Of a stretch of 38,426 bases of DNA, positions 15,649 to 24,180 are shown piece after piece (within the stretch, counting starts at the first letter, position 1; the number at the start of each line of letters is the position of its first letter). The stretch spans positions 1 to 38,426 of the forward strand of contig JACPDG010000075.1 in assembly GCA_016184125.1 (NCBI GenBank), written 5' to 3'. Under the pieces are notes generated by a model that did not search any database, had not been told where the DNA came from, and worked only from the letters and a program-made list of their open reading frames with translations. A program made the position numbers and the translations under genes. The stretch comes from Candidatus Rokuibacteriota bacterium. Lineage in GTDB: Bacteria > Methylomirabilota > Methylomirabilia > Rokubacteriales > CSP1-6.

Positions 15649-18600
15649 ACGACCTCCCCCGCGCGGAGCACGCCGCGGCCTTCCGGCGCGGCGGGCCACG
15701 TGAAGCGGAACGTGGCCCCGCAGCCCTTCGCCGACTCCACCCAGACCCGCCCACCCGCGCCGTCCACGATCTTCTTGACGAGCGCGAGACCGACGCCGGT
15801 GCCCTCGACGTCGACCTCCCGGAGCCGCTGGAAGATCTCGAAGACCTTCTCGTGGTACGCGGGCTCGATGCCGATCCCGTTGTCGCGCACCCAGCATTCC
15901 CACGCGTCAGGACGTCGCGTCGCGCCCACCTCGATCGCCGGCGTCGCGGCGTCGCCCATGAACTTGACCGCGTTGCCGAGGAGGTTCCGCATGACCTGAT
16001 CGAGCTGAACGCGGAGGCCCCGGAGCTCGGGCAGTTCGCCCACGGTCACCTTGATGGCTCGGGTGCGGATCGGCTCTGCCAGCTCCGCCAGCGCGTCGTC
16101 CACGACCTCGGAGAGGTCGACCGGTCCGGCTCCTCCTCCCTCGCGGCCGACGCGCGACAGCGTGAGCAGGTCCTGGATGAGCCGCTCCATCTGCTCGACG
16201 TTCGCCTGGAGGCGGGAGAGGTAGTGCCGGCCGCGGTCATCGAGCCGTTCGGCGCAGTCCTCGAGCAGGGCCCCCGCCATCCCCTGCATGGCGACGAGCG
16301 GCGACTTCAGGTCGTGCGACACGCTGTACACGAAGCTGTCCAGGGCGGCGTTCTTCGCCCGGAGCCCCGTGAGGGCCACCTCTGCCTCCTGGTAGAGGCG
16401 GGCGCACTCGAGCGCGAGTGCCGCCTGGTCGGCGAAGGCCTGCGCGAGCCGCACGTCCTCGTCGTCGAACACGCGCCCCGCGACGTCGCCGACACCCAGC
16501 GCGCCGATCACGCGCTCCTGGACGACCAGGGGCACCGCCAGCGCCGCCCGGTAGCCCGCGCGCTCGATGCGCCGGCGCTCCGGAGGCAGGAGCGTGATCC
16601 GCGGGTCCCCGAGGACGTTCGGCGTTGTCACCGGCTGGCGCCCCGCGACCGCGAGGCCCGCCGCCCCGGTCCCGCACGGGAAGCTCCAGCCGCTCAGCGC
16701 CGCCCGTGCGCTGCCAGCCACGGCGGTCGCCACGAGGTCGTTCGATCCGGGAGCAACCGCGTAGAGCGCCGAGGCTCCCACCCGGAGCAGCACGGCGACG
16801 GCGTTCACCACGCACTGCGCGACGGCCTGGGGATCGCGCGTCTGCGACAGCGCGCGGCCGACCTCGGCAAGGGCCTCGGCCGCGCGGCGCCGCGACTCGC
16901 TGCCGGTGAAGAGGTCCGCGTTCCTGATGGCGACGGCGATCTGCGCCACGAAGCTCTGGAGCAAGTCCTCGTCGTCGGCGTCGAGGCGGAAGGGGTTCCG
17001 CGCGTTCAGCGCGAGCACGCCGACGAGCCGGTCGTCCACCGCCACCGGGACCGCGAAGAAGCTCGAGAGCCCGTGCGTGCGCCACCAGTCCAGGCCGACC
17101 ACCCGGCCATCGGCGAACACGTCGGGGACGTTCAGGCTCCGGCGGCGGACGGCCACCCATCCTACCGCGCCCTCCCCGAACCGGAGGCGCTTCGCGGGAA
17201 AGTCGGCGCCGACCGCCGGATCGGAGAACGCCACCACCTCTACGTGCTCGCCGGTCGCGTCGGCGAGCCAGAAGGCGGCGATCGGCGCCTCCATGAGCTC
17301 GGCGGCGGCGCGGTTGATGGCACGCAGCACCTCGCTGCGGTCGAGCGAGGACGAGATGAGTCGGTTGAGCTGCGTGAGCGTCCTCAGGCGGGTCAGGCGC
17401 TTCTCGAGCGCCGAGTAGAGGCGCGCGTGCTGGATCGCGACGGCGGCCTGGTCCGCGAACGCGCCGAGATAGGCGAGCTCCTCCGCGGTGTACTCCCGCG
17501 GCTCTTCCGTGTTGAACGTCAGGATGCCCAGCACCTCGTCCGCCGCCTTCACGGGAAGCCCGAGGTAGGTGCGGATCCCGAGCTCGCGGTCCCGCCCGAG
17601 CAGGAGGTTCGAAGGGTCGCTCTGCGTGTCGCCGACGAAGATCGGCTCGCCGGTGTCCACGACCCTCCCGGAGTAGCCCGCGCCGATCGGCACCTCGAAG
17701 TCGGGCGGCATCGGCGCGCCCATCCAGGCGGGGCACCGCAGCACACCCGCGCTCGTGTCGACCGTCAAGATCTTCACGTGAGGCGTCCCCGCGATCGCGC
17801 CGGCCTCGCGGATGACTCGCTGGAGCGCGACGTCGAGATCGAGGTCCGCCATCACGTTGCGCGACGCGCGGAGCAGGGCGGCGAGCTGGTCGGCCCGGCG
17901 GACTGCGGCGGCGTGCAGGCGCGCGTTCTCGATCGCGATGGCAGCCTGGTCGGCGAAGCTGGTGGCGAACCGCAGGGCGTCCTCGTCGAAGCGGTAGCCT
18001 CGTTCGCGGTAAATGTGCAGGGTGCCGAGGGTCCGATCCCCGAGTCGGATGGGCAGGCACATGAGCGCTCCGGTCCGGTGCGGCTGGTCCCGGGCCCCGC
18101 GAGCGCTGTCGGGGTGATCGGTCAGCACGCGAGCATCGATGGTGATGTCGTCGCTGATGATCGGCTGCCCCGAGAGGGCGACGCGGCCGCTCAGTGACTC
18201 GCCGAGCCGGATGCGCTCCCGCACCATCGCCCTCAGGGCTCCCTCCGTCGCGCCGATCCTGACCAGGGACTCGCCCTCCAGCAACCGGAAGCCCGCCTCA
18301 CCCCCGAACAGCGTCGCCGCGGCTTCGGCAATGGAGCCGAGCACGGTGGGCAGGTCGAGCCCATGCGTCAGCCGCCGCGTCATCTCCACGAGGGTCGACA
18401 GCCGGCGGCGCTGCTCCAGCGATTCCTGGTAGAGCCGCGCGTTCTCGACGACGACCGAGATCTGCTGGGCGATCGTCGTCGCGAGGTCGATCTCGTCGGG
18501 CGCCCAGCGGCGCGGCCCCGAGCTCTCCGCCAGCGACATCGTGCCGATCACCCGGTCGCCGGAGAGCAGCGGGAGGAACAGCAGGGCGCGCAGGTCGAAC

Positions 18601-19619
18601 GTCCGGCACCACTCGGCCGGGACCAGGTCGCTCTCGGCCGTGTCACGGATCGCGACGGGCCGGCCGGTCCTGATCACCTCGGCGTGCGCCGGGATCGCCT
18701 CGACGGCGGGCCGATCGTCGCCCTTGAACTTGCGCCAGAGGTCGAGGTCGACGTGGCCATCGGCGAACTGGGACATGACCGGAACCATCTGCTCTCCTCG
18801 ACGCAGCGTGATCGAGCAGCGCGTGACACCCGCCACCTGGGCCGTCTTCTGGCACACGATCTTGAGCAGCGGCTTCAGCTCGAGCGTCGACGTCAGCGCG
18901 GTGGCGATCTCGACGAGGCCCTGGGCCTGGCGGAGACGGCGCTCCATGCCGGTGTAGCTCAGCTCGGCGAGCTGACGCGCGCGCACGAGACGCTCCTGCG
19001 CCTCCCCGTGGAGGCGCTCGCGCGTCTCGCTGAGCTCGCGGAGGCGCGCCTCCATCCGCGCCACGACACGCACGGGGAAGGTGTAGACGAAGACCGCCAG
19101 CCCGACACCGACCGCGTCGGCGACGAGCAGCGCGAGCGCTGTGTGCCAGACGAGCTGCGTGGCGCCCACGTGCACGGTGATCGACCCGCGCTGCCGGTTG
19201 TCGAACGTCATCGGTGCGCTGGCTGCGGGCCTGAGGCGGCTCCAGGGCTGACCGGCACGGGGGCTGCGGAAGGCGAGCCCGGCAACGGGTTGCCCCCGCT
19301 CGTCGTCGACCTCGACGACCTCGATGGGCTTGTCAGCGACGAAGGCGTCGAGGATCCGCAGGTACTTCTCCGCCTGGTACTTCCACGGGCCCGGCGCCTG
19401 GAGCTCCAGCCACCGCACCTGGCGGGCCAGCTCCCGGGCGTGCCGAGTCGCCGCGTCGTGGAGGGCTGCGCGCTCGATGAGGAAGAACGTGGCGGGGAAG
19501 CCGAGGCTGATGACCACGCCGATCAAGAGCGCCGCCGGGCGGAGGCGCGAGACGAGTTGCCGGCGGAGTCCGAGGTCTGCGCCCGCCTCGACGAGCTGCG
19601 TCATCAACTCGTGTCCCAC
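15630..19619 (-). CDS. Large membrane histidine kinase, 5xGAF-HisKA-HATPase
   Basis: The protein is 1329 residues from GTG 19619; an ATG at 19604 is an alternative, and neither has a clear ribosome site. TM1 is at about 29-48, the periplasmic segment at 49-156, TM2 at 157-182 and a coiled coil at 185-230. Five GAF domains run from about 232 to 1085, several ending in the FADQAAIAIENARL type of helix. HisKA has H1102 in FVYSVSHDLKSPLVAM, and HATPase_c carries DNGIGIEPAYHEKV and GTGVGLALVKK. The first GAF contains paired cysteine-containing segments but no obvious chromophore motif. This is the first gene of the minus-strand cluster; the divergent cluster starts 425 bases away. It lacks the Cache domain of the other giant kinase, so the two would sense different external cues while sharing one output core. 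Confidence 0.88.
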   Translation of the reverse strand: MGHELMTQLVEAGADLGLRRQLVSRLRPAALLIGVVISLGFPATFFLIERAALHDAATRHARELARQVRWLELQAPGPWKYQAEKYLRILDAFVADKPIEVVEVDDERGQPVAGLAFRSPRAGQPWSRLRPAASAPMTFDNRQRGSITVHVGATQLVWHTALALLVADAVGVGLAVFVYTFPVRVVARMEARLRELSETRERLHGEAQERLVRARQLAELSYTGMERRLRQAQGLVEIATALTSTLELKPLLKIVCQKTAQVAGVTRCSITLRRGEQMVPVMSQFADGHVDLDLWRKFKGDDRPAVEAIPAHAEVIRTGRPVAIRDTAESDLVPAEWCRTFDLRALLFLPLLSGDRVIGTMSLAESSGPRRWAPDEIDLATTIAQQISVVVENARLYQESLEQRRRLSTLVEMTRRLTHGLDLPTVLGSIAEAAATLFGGEAGFRLLEGESLVRIGATEGALRAMVRERIRLGESLSGRVALSGQPIISDDITIDARVLTDHPDSARGARDQPHRTGALMCLPIRLGDRTLGTLHIYRERGYRFDEDALRFATSFADQAAIAIENARLHAAAVRRADQLAALLRASRNVMADLDLDVALQRVIREAGAIAGTPHVKILTVDTSAGVLRCPAWMGAPMPPDFEVPIGAGYSGRVVDTGEPIFVGDTQSDPSNLLLGRDRELGIRTYLGLPVKAADEVLGILTFNTEEPREYTAEELAYLGAFADQAAVAIQHARLYSALEKRLTRLRTLTQLNRLISSSLDRSEVLRAINRAAAELMEAPIAAFWLADATGEHVEVVAFSDPAVGADFPAKRLRFGEGAVGWVAVRRRSLNVPDVFADGRVVGLDWWRTHGLSSFFAVPVAVDDRLVGVLALNARNPFRLDADDEDLLQSFVAQIAVAIRNADLFTGSESRRRAAEALAEVGRALSQTRDPQAVAQCVVNAVAVLLRVGASALYAVAPGSNDLVATAVAGSARAALSGWSFPCGTGAAGLAVAGRQPVTTPNVLGDPRITLLPPERRRIERAGYRAALAVPLVVQERVIGALGVGDVAGRVFDDEDVRLAQAFADQAALALECARLYQEAEVALTGLRAKNAALDSFVYSVSHDLKSPLVAMQGMAGALLEDCAERLDDRGRHYLSRLQANVEQMERLIQDLLTLSRVGREGGGAGPVDLSEVVDDALAELAEPIRTRAIKVTVGELPELRGLRVQLDQVMRNLLGNAVKFMGDAATPAIEVGATRRPDAWECWVRDNGIGIEPAYHEKVFEIFQRLREVDVEGTGVGLALVKKIVDGAGGRVWVESAKGCGATFRFTWPAAPEGRGVLRAGEVVCPPSA

Positions 19620-20044
19620 GGCTCGAAGCGGCGTAGCAAGGGACGTGCCCGACCGGAGCCGATCGCCCGGTGCGGGCCTGACGACCAGAACCTCACTCAG
19701 GACGGGCGCGAGGGCTGCGTCCGGAGTCAGTCAATGGGAGAGGGTCAGGGAGCGGCGGCGCCGGCGCCATGGCGGTCACGCCAGATCGTGGGGAGGATCG
19801 TCGGCGGCGGGGACGTCGAGGCCCTGCTCGGCGGGGAGTTCCGCGACGAGCAACCGCACCTCGGAGTCGTTGCCGACGGCATCAAGTTTCGCGAGCACGA
19901 TCGATTCCTGCTCAGCGCTCGGGAGACCGGATGGGATCCATCCACGCGTTCGGCCTGGTGGAAGCACAACACCTGACAGTTGCAGGCTGAGCAGGTGTGG
20001 TATGGCCGTTGCTGTCGAGGGCCTCGTCCACGGAGACCAACTGA
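19620..20044. other. Divergent intergenic region between the two sensor clusters
   Basis: This 425-base gap separates two divergent kinase operons and should contain both promoters. No convincing -35/-10 pair stands out. It holds one copy of the 17-bp CCATGGCGG motif (19767-19783) and a hairpin with arms ACACCTG (19969-19975) and CAGGTGT (19992-19998) shortly before the plus-strand gene. Several open frames cross it, but none has recognisable protein character. Confidence 0.5.
19767..19783. repeat. 17-bp motif CCATGGCGGNNNCGCCA, copy 2
   Basis: CCATGGCGGTCACGCCA is followed by GATCGTGGGGAGGATCGTCGG-like sequence split over two short blocks. The same downstream similarity (CGCCAG, then TCGTGG, then GGATC) is found next to copy 3 read on the opposite strand, so the repeated unit is longer than the 17-bp core. 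Confidence 0.45.
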
Positions 20045-22768
20045 ATGGCGAGCCTGTCAGCTCGGGGCGCACGGGGAGGAAGCCTCAGGACACGCCTGAT
20101 CGGTGTCGTGCTCCTGCTCTCGGTGGTCCCGCTGACGACCGTCGGCGTCCTCCTCTACCGCGAAAGCGGGAACGCGCTCGAGGCCAACCTTCACGCCCAT
20201 GTCGCGAGCGTCGCCGCGCTGAAGCGCCAGCAGATCGAAGCGTGGGCCGCCGAGCGACGCAAGGACGTGACCCGGCAGGCATCGCTCCCGCTCTTCCAGC
20301 GCCTGGTCGCACGCCTTCGAAAGCCCGGTACCGCCGGGACAGCGAGCGCTGCGGAGCTGCGGCGCCTGCTCGAGGCGATCCGGGCGTCGGGCGAGTTCAG
20401 CGACGTGTTCCTGCTCGAGCCTCTCGAGGGTCGCGTGATGCTTTCAACAGCGACCGCGGAGGAGGAACGGAGCGAGCGCGGCCAGCTGTTCTTCCGGGAA
20501 GCACGCATGGGGGCGTACGTTCAACCGGTCCAGGCCTCGCCCGCCGGGGGGCGGACCGTGACCGCCTTCGCGGCGCCGGTGCGTGCCGCCAGCGGCGAGC
20601 TGCTCGCGATCCTCGTGGCCCGAGCGGACGTCGGCGTTCTCGACCCGCTGATGACGGAGCAAAGCGGCCTCGGCGAGACCGGGCGCACCGTTCTCGTCGA
20701 TCCTTCCGGACATGTGGTGTCCCCCGCCCTTCCAGGCACGGACCGGGGCCGGACGGCGGTCGTCAGCGAAACGTTCCGGAACGCGCTCGCCGGAAGCACG
20801 CGACACTACTCGAATCACGAGGGTCGCGAGGTGACCGGAGCGCGTGAGCCGGTGCCCGCGCTGGGGCTGGTCCTGTTCGCCGAGATGGGTGAAGACGAAG
20901 CGTTCGCCCCGGTCCGGCGTCTCCGTTACGTCTTGGCCATGGCCATCACCGTCGTTTCCGGCCTCGCCATCGCCGCCGGGATCGCGCTCACGCTCGACGT
21001 CACCCGGGCCGTCGGGCGCCTGGTGAGCGCGGCGGGGGCGATCGGGCGTGGAGATCTGACGTGCCGCGCGGGCGCGGGCGGTCCACGCGAGCTGGTCGCG
21101 CTCGGCACCGCGCTCGACCGCATGGCGGACGACCTGCGGCGCTCCCGGCTCGAGCTCGAGGCGACGAATCACGCGGTCGAGGCGACGAACCACACGCTCG
21201 AGGCGCACGTCGAGGAGCGCACGGCGGCGCTCAGGGAGAGCGAGGCGCGATTCCGCCTCCTCTTCGAGGACAGCCCGCTGGCGATGTGGGTCTACGACAC
21301 GACCACGCTCCAGTTCCTCGAGGTGAACGGCGTGGCCAGCGAGATCTACGGATACTCGCGCGACGAGCTCCTGCGCATGCGCATCACCGAGATCCGCCCG
21401 CCGGAGGACGTGAGCCGTCTCCTGCGCCACGTCCGCCGGCACGCGCGGGAGGGGACCCGCGGCAACCGGGGCGAGTGGCGTCATCGACTCAAGAGCGGAG
21501 GCGTGATCGACGTCGAGGTGTTCTCGCACCCGCTGGTATTCCACGGGCGCCGGGCCGCGCTCGTCGCCGTGCACGACATCACCGAGCGCAAGCAGATCGA
21601 GCAGCAGCTCCGCCAGGCGCAGAAGATGGAGGCCGTCGGGCGCGTTGCCGGCGGCGTGGCTCACGACTTCAACAACCTCATGACGGTGATCCTCTCCCGG
21701 AGCGAGCTGCTCCTGGCCCGGGTCGGAGGGGACGCGCGCGCGCAGCGGGATGCCGAGCTCATCCGCAAGACGGGACGCCGCGCCGCCGACCTCACGCGCC
21801 AGCTCCTCGCGTTCAGCCGCAAGCAGGTGCTGCAGCCGAAGGTGCTCGCGGTCGGCACGGTCGTGACCGGTATGCTCGACCTGCTGCGCCGGGTCGTGCG
21901 CGAGGACATCGAGCTGGTGAACGACCTCGCGCCGGACGCGAGCGCCGTGCGCGCGGACCGCGCGCAGCTGGAGCAGGTGCTGCTGAACCTGGTCGTCAAC
22001 GCCCGCGACGCCATGCCGCGCGGTGGAGCCCTCACCATCCGCACCGCCGACGTGGACGTCGACGAGACGATGGCCCGCCTGCATCCGGGCGCACGCCCGG
22101 GCCCGCACGTCCTCCTCGAGGTGCGCGACACGGGCCACGGCATGGACGAGGAGACGCTTTCACACATCTTCGAGCCGTTCTTCACCACGAAGGGACCGGA
22201 CCACGGAACGGGTCTCGGACTCGCAACGGTGTACGGCATCGTGAAGCAGCACGGCGGCGTGATCTGGGCCGAGAGCCGGCCGGGTGCCGGCAGCACGTTC
22301 CGGATCCTCCTACCCGGCGTGGACCAGGAAGCCGAGGAAGCGGAGGTCGGCTGGCTGGCGCCGGTGATCGGCCGCGGCGCGGAGACGCTCCTGGTGGTCG
22401 AGGACGAGCCGGAGGTGGGCGAGATTGTTCGGGAAATCCTCGAGTCCCACGGGTACACGGTGCTCGAGGCGACGACCGCGGGCGAAGCGCTCGCGATCTG
22501 CGCCCGGCATCCCGGCCCCATCGACCTGCTGATCGCGGACGTGATCATGCCGGAGCTCGACGGCCCGCACCTTGCGCGGCGTCTCGGCGAGACCCGCCCC
22601 GACATGAAGACGCTCTACATCTCGGCTCACGACGAGGACACGCTCGGCACCCGCGGCCTGCTCGACGGGACCGTCGACCTCTTGTCGAAGCCCTTCACGC
22701 CCGAGGCGCTCCTCGAACGCGTGCGGCAAGCGCTGGGACCGGCCGAAGCGCCGGTCCCGAGCGCGTGA
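20045..22768 (+). CDS. Hybrid membrane histidine kinase, Cache-HAMP-PAS-HisKA-HATPase-REC
   Basis: This 907-residue protein has an ATG preceded by GGAGACC. TM1 is at 17-38, an extracytoplasmic Cache domain at about 40-285, TM2 at 294-316, HAMP to about 370 and a coiled coil at 365-400. PAS spans about 400-515 (FRLLFEDSPLAMWVYD, HDITERKQ). HisKA has H540 in GGVAHDFNNLMTV. HATPase_c has NARDAMPRGG, DTGHGMDE and FFTTKGPDHGTGLGL. The C-terminal receiver has D832 in IADVIMPELDG and Lys in LSKPFTPE. The Cache domain resembles that of the giant kinase at 8807-13228 (KRQQIEAWAAERRKDV versus KSQQIEGWVKGRQIDV), yet the kinase core is of the AHDFNN type. It heads a plus-strand cluster with a binding protein and another kinase. 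Its receiver would need a histidine phosphotransfer protein or act on itself; none is encoded here. Confidence 0.9.
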   Translation: MASLSARGARGGSLRTRLIGVVLLLSVVPLTTVGVLLYRESGNALEANLHAHVASVAALKRQQIEAWAAERRKDVTRQASLPLFQRLVARLRKPGTAGTASAAELRRLLEAIRASGEFSDVFLLEPLEGRVMLSTATAEEERSERGQLFFREARMGAYVQPVQASPAGGRTVTAFAAPVRAASGELLAILVARADVGVLDPLMTEQSGLGETGRTVLVDPSGHVVSPALPGTDRGRTAVVSETFRNALAGSTRHYSNHEGREVTGAREPVPALGLVLFAEMGEDEAFAPVRRLRYVLAMAITVVSGLAIAAGIALTLDVTRAVGRLVSAAGAIGRGDLTCRAGAGGPRELVALGTALDRMADDLRRSRLELEATNHAVEATNHTLEAHVEERTAALRESEARFRLLFEDSPLAMWVYDTTTLQFLEVNGVASEIYGYSRDELLRMRITEIRPPEDVSRLLRHVRRHAREGTRGNRGEWRHRLKSGGVIDVEVFSHPLVFHGRRAALVAVHDITERKQIEQQLRQAQKMEAVGRVAGGVAHDFNNLMTVILSRSELLLARVGGDARAQRDAELIRKTGRRAADLTRQLLAFSRKQVLQPKVLAVGTVVTGMLDLLRRVVREDIELVNDLAPDASAVRADRAQLEQVLLNLVVNARDAMPRGGALTIRTADVDVDETMARLHPGARPGPHVLLEVRDTGHGMDEETLSHIFEPFFTTKGPDHGTGLGLATVYGIVKQHGGVIWAESRPGAGSTFRILLPGVDQEAEEAEVGWLAPVIGRGAETLLVVEDEPEVGEIVREILESHGYTVLEATTAGEALAICARHPGPIDLLIADVIMPELDGPHLARRLGETRPDMKTLYISAHDEDTLGTRGLLDGTVDLLSKPFTPEALLERVRQALGPAEAPVPSA

Positions 22769-22816
22769 CCGCACGAGCCTCGCTCCGAGGATCCGCCACG
22801 AGTCCTGGCGTCGTTG

Positions 22817-22833
22817 CCATGGCGGCCCCGCCA
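22817..22833. repeat. 17-bp motif CCATGGCGGNNNCGCCA, copy 3
   Basis: CCATGGCGGCCCCGCCA lies 49 bases after the hybrid kinase stop codon. Read on the minus strand, its flank (ACGCCAGGACTCGTGG then CGGATCCTCGG) resembles the flank of copy 2. Confidence 0.45.
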
Positions 22834-23002
22834 TGCGCCGCGGCCGCTGTCCCAGCGTCTACGCCACGACCGCGCCGACGGCGCGCCATCGCGGTCCTCG
22901 AATGCCCGCGACGTCTGGTCGCGAGGCCGGGCACGGAGGTTGCTTGATGCCCGGCCGGTCCGATCGGCGTGCCGGCTCAGGAGCGTGTGGGTATATCGAC
23001 GT

Positions 23003-23122
23003 GCGCCCCCGGTTCCGCGGGTGCGTCCGCGCACCCCGCGGGTGCGTCCGCGCACCCCGCGGGTGCGTCCGCGCACCTCCCGGGCGCCCGAGCGCGGGGG
23101 TGTGGGGGCCATTCGGGCCCCC
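23003..23122 (+). repeat. Dispersed hairpin element, copy 3, with three tandem 21-bp hairpins
   Basis: An outer stem pairs GCGCCC with GGGCGC. Between its arms are three 21-bp units (23016-23078), each folding as GGGTGCG-TCCG-CGCACCC; the third has a G-T closing pair. After CGAGCGCGGGGG comes the terminal hairpin GGGGGCC-ATTC-GGGCCCCC (23104-23122). The leading GTGAACGAATC box is missing. It lies 55 bases ahead of the binding-protein start. Confidence 0.85.
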
Positions 23123-23177
23123 GCTTCCCTCGGTCGCGACGCCGATAGAGGTTCACTCCACGCGGAGGCAAAGGACG

Positions 23178-24176
23178 ATGACACGTCATGGGGCTTTCGC
23201 ACTCGCACTCCTGCTGCTGCCGGCGCTCGTGACGGCGGCACACGCCGCCCCGTCGCGGATCGGCATCCTGCTCCCCGGTCAGGAGTGGATGAGCGCGGTG
23301 GACGGGCTGAAGGACGGTCTGAAGGATCTCGGGTACGTCGAGGGTCGCGACATCCTCTACACCATGGACAACGCGAACCGCGACCAGGCGCGCGTCGCGG
23401 AGATCACCCGGCGGTTCATGGCGGAGCGCGTGGACGTGCTCTTCACGATCACGAACACGGCCCTGAAGACGGTGATCGCGGTCACCAAGGCCGGCGCGCC
23501 GCCGCGCGTGCCGGTGGTCTTCGGCTCCGCCTCGGGCCCGGTGGAGAGCGGCATCGTGCCAGCCTACGCGACGCCCGACACCCACGTCACCGGCGTGACG
23601 AGCGGCAGCATCGAGCTGGTGGGCAAGCGGCTCGAGATCCTGAAGGAGGTCCTCCCTGACGTCAGGCGCGTGGCTCTCATCGGCGAGCGCGAGGCCGACA
23701 GCTCCCTGAAGGCGTTCGCGCTCGCCGCGGAGCTCGCACCCAAGCTGGGCCTCTCGGTGATCGAGCTCCGGGTGGCGCCGACCGAGGACACCATGGAGGT
23801 GGCCAGGCGGGTGACGCGCAAGGAGGCCGACGCGCTCTTCCTGGTGCCGAGCCTGAAGACGGTCGGCGCCACCACCCAGCTCGCGGCCTACGCCCGCTCG
23901 GTCCGGCTGCCGTTCATCGTCTACCAGGTGGAGCACATCAGGAAGAGCGGCGCGCTCGTCGCCTACGGGTCCTCCTACTATCTGCAGAGCCGGCAGGCCG
24001 CCGTGCTGGTGTCGAAGATCCTCAAGGGCGCGTCCCCGGCCCAGCTCCCCATCGAGCGTCCGAGGCTCCATCACCTCATCCTGAACCTCGACACGGCGGC
24101 GGAGATCGGCGTGCGGTTCTCGCCGGAAATCCTGAACCGCGCGGACGAGCTGATCGGAGGCCGCCGGGCGCGCTGA
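23178..24176 (+). CDS. Periplasmic binding protein, ABC_sub_bind (TrpX-like) family
   Basis: This 332-residue exported protein has its ATG nine bases after GGAGG. The signal peptide is about residues 1-23 (ending AAHA). The mature part opens with SRIGILLPGQEWMSAVDGL and continues with GLKDLGYVEGRDI, the pattern of the ABC_sub_bind family of type I periplasmic binding proteins, whose known ligands include amino acids. No ABC permease or ATPase is adjacent. The next gene, a Cache-GAF histidine kinase, begins only four bases after this stop, so the two are almost certainly co-translated. The likely job is to deliver a bound ligand to that kinase, in the manner of LuxP with LuxQ; this is inference. 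It is unrelated in family to the NMT1-type protein of the minus-strand cluster. Confidence 0.9.
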   Translation: MTRHGAFALALLLLPALVTAAHAAPSRIGILLPGQEWMSAVDGLKDGLKDLGYVEGRDILYTMDNANRDQARVAEITRRFMAERVDVLFTITNTALKTVIAVTKAGAPPRVPVVFGSASGPVESGIVPAYATPDTHVTGVTSGSIELVGKRLEILKEVLPDVRRVALIGEREADSSLKAFALAAELAPKLGLSVIELRVAPTEDTMEVARRVTRKEADALFLVPSLKTVGATTQLAAYARSVRLPFIVYQVEHIRKSGALVAYGSSYYLQSRQAAVLVSKILKGASPAQLPIERPRLHHLILNLDTAAEIGVRFSPEILNRADELIGGRRAR

Positions 24177-24180
24177 TCTC

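Larger units (their letters stand above)
22769..23177. other. Intergenic region with repeats between hybrid kinase and binding protein
   Basis: The 409 bases contain the third CCATGGCGG motif (22817-22833), the tandem 21-bp hairpin repeat and element copy 3 (23003-23122). The following 55 bases lead to the binding-protein gene and carry its ribosome site, GGAGG at 23164-23168. Open frames across the repeats encode Arg/Pro-rich sequence that looks non-coding. Confidence 0.6.

Noticed and set aside
8807-19619. Phytochrome identity for the GAF kinases
   Set aside because: The H-box and the Rcp1-like receiver recall phytochrome systems, but I see no chromophore-binding Cys-His motif or PHY domain.
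19776-20072. 98-codon minus-strand open frame in the divergent gap
   Set aside because: It overlaps the start of the plus-strand hybrid kinase, has no ribosome site and no recognisable fold.
23016-23078. Three 21-bp repeats considered as a CRISPR array
   Set aside because: The units are directly contiguous with no spacers, and each is a self-complementary hairpin belonging to the dispersed element.
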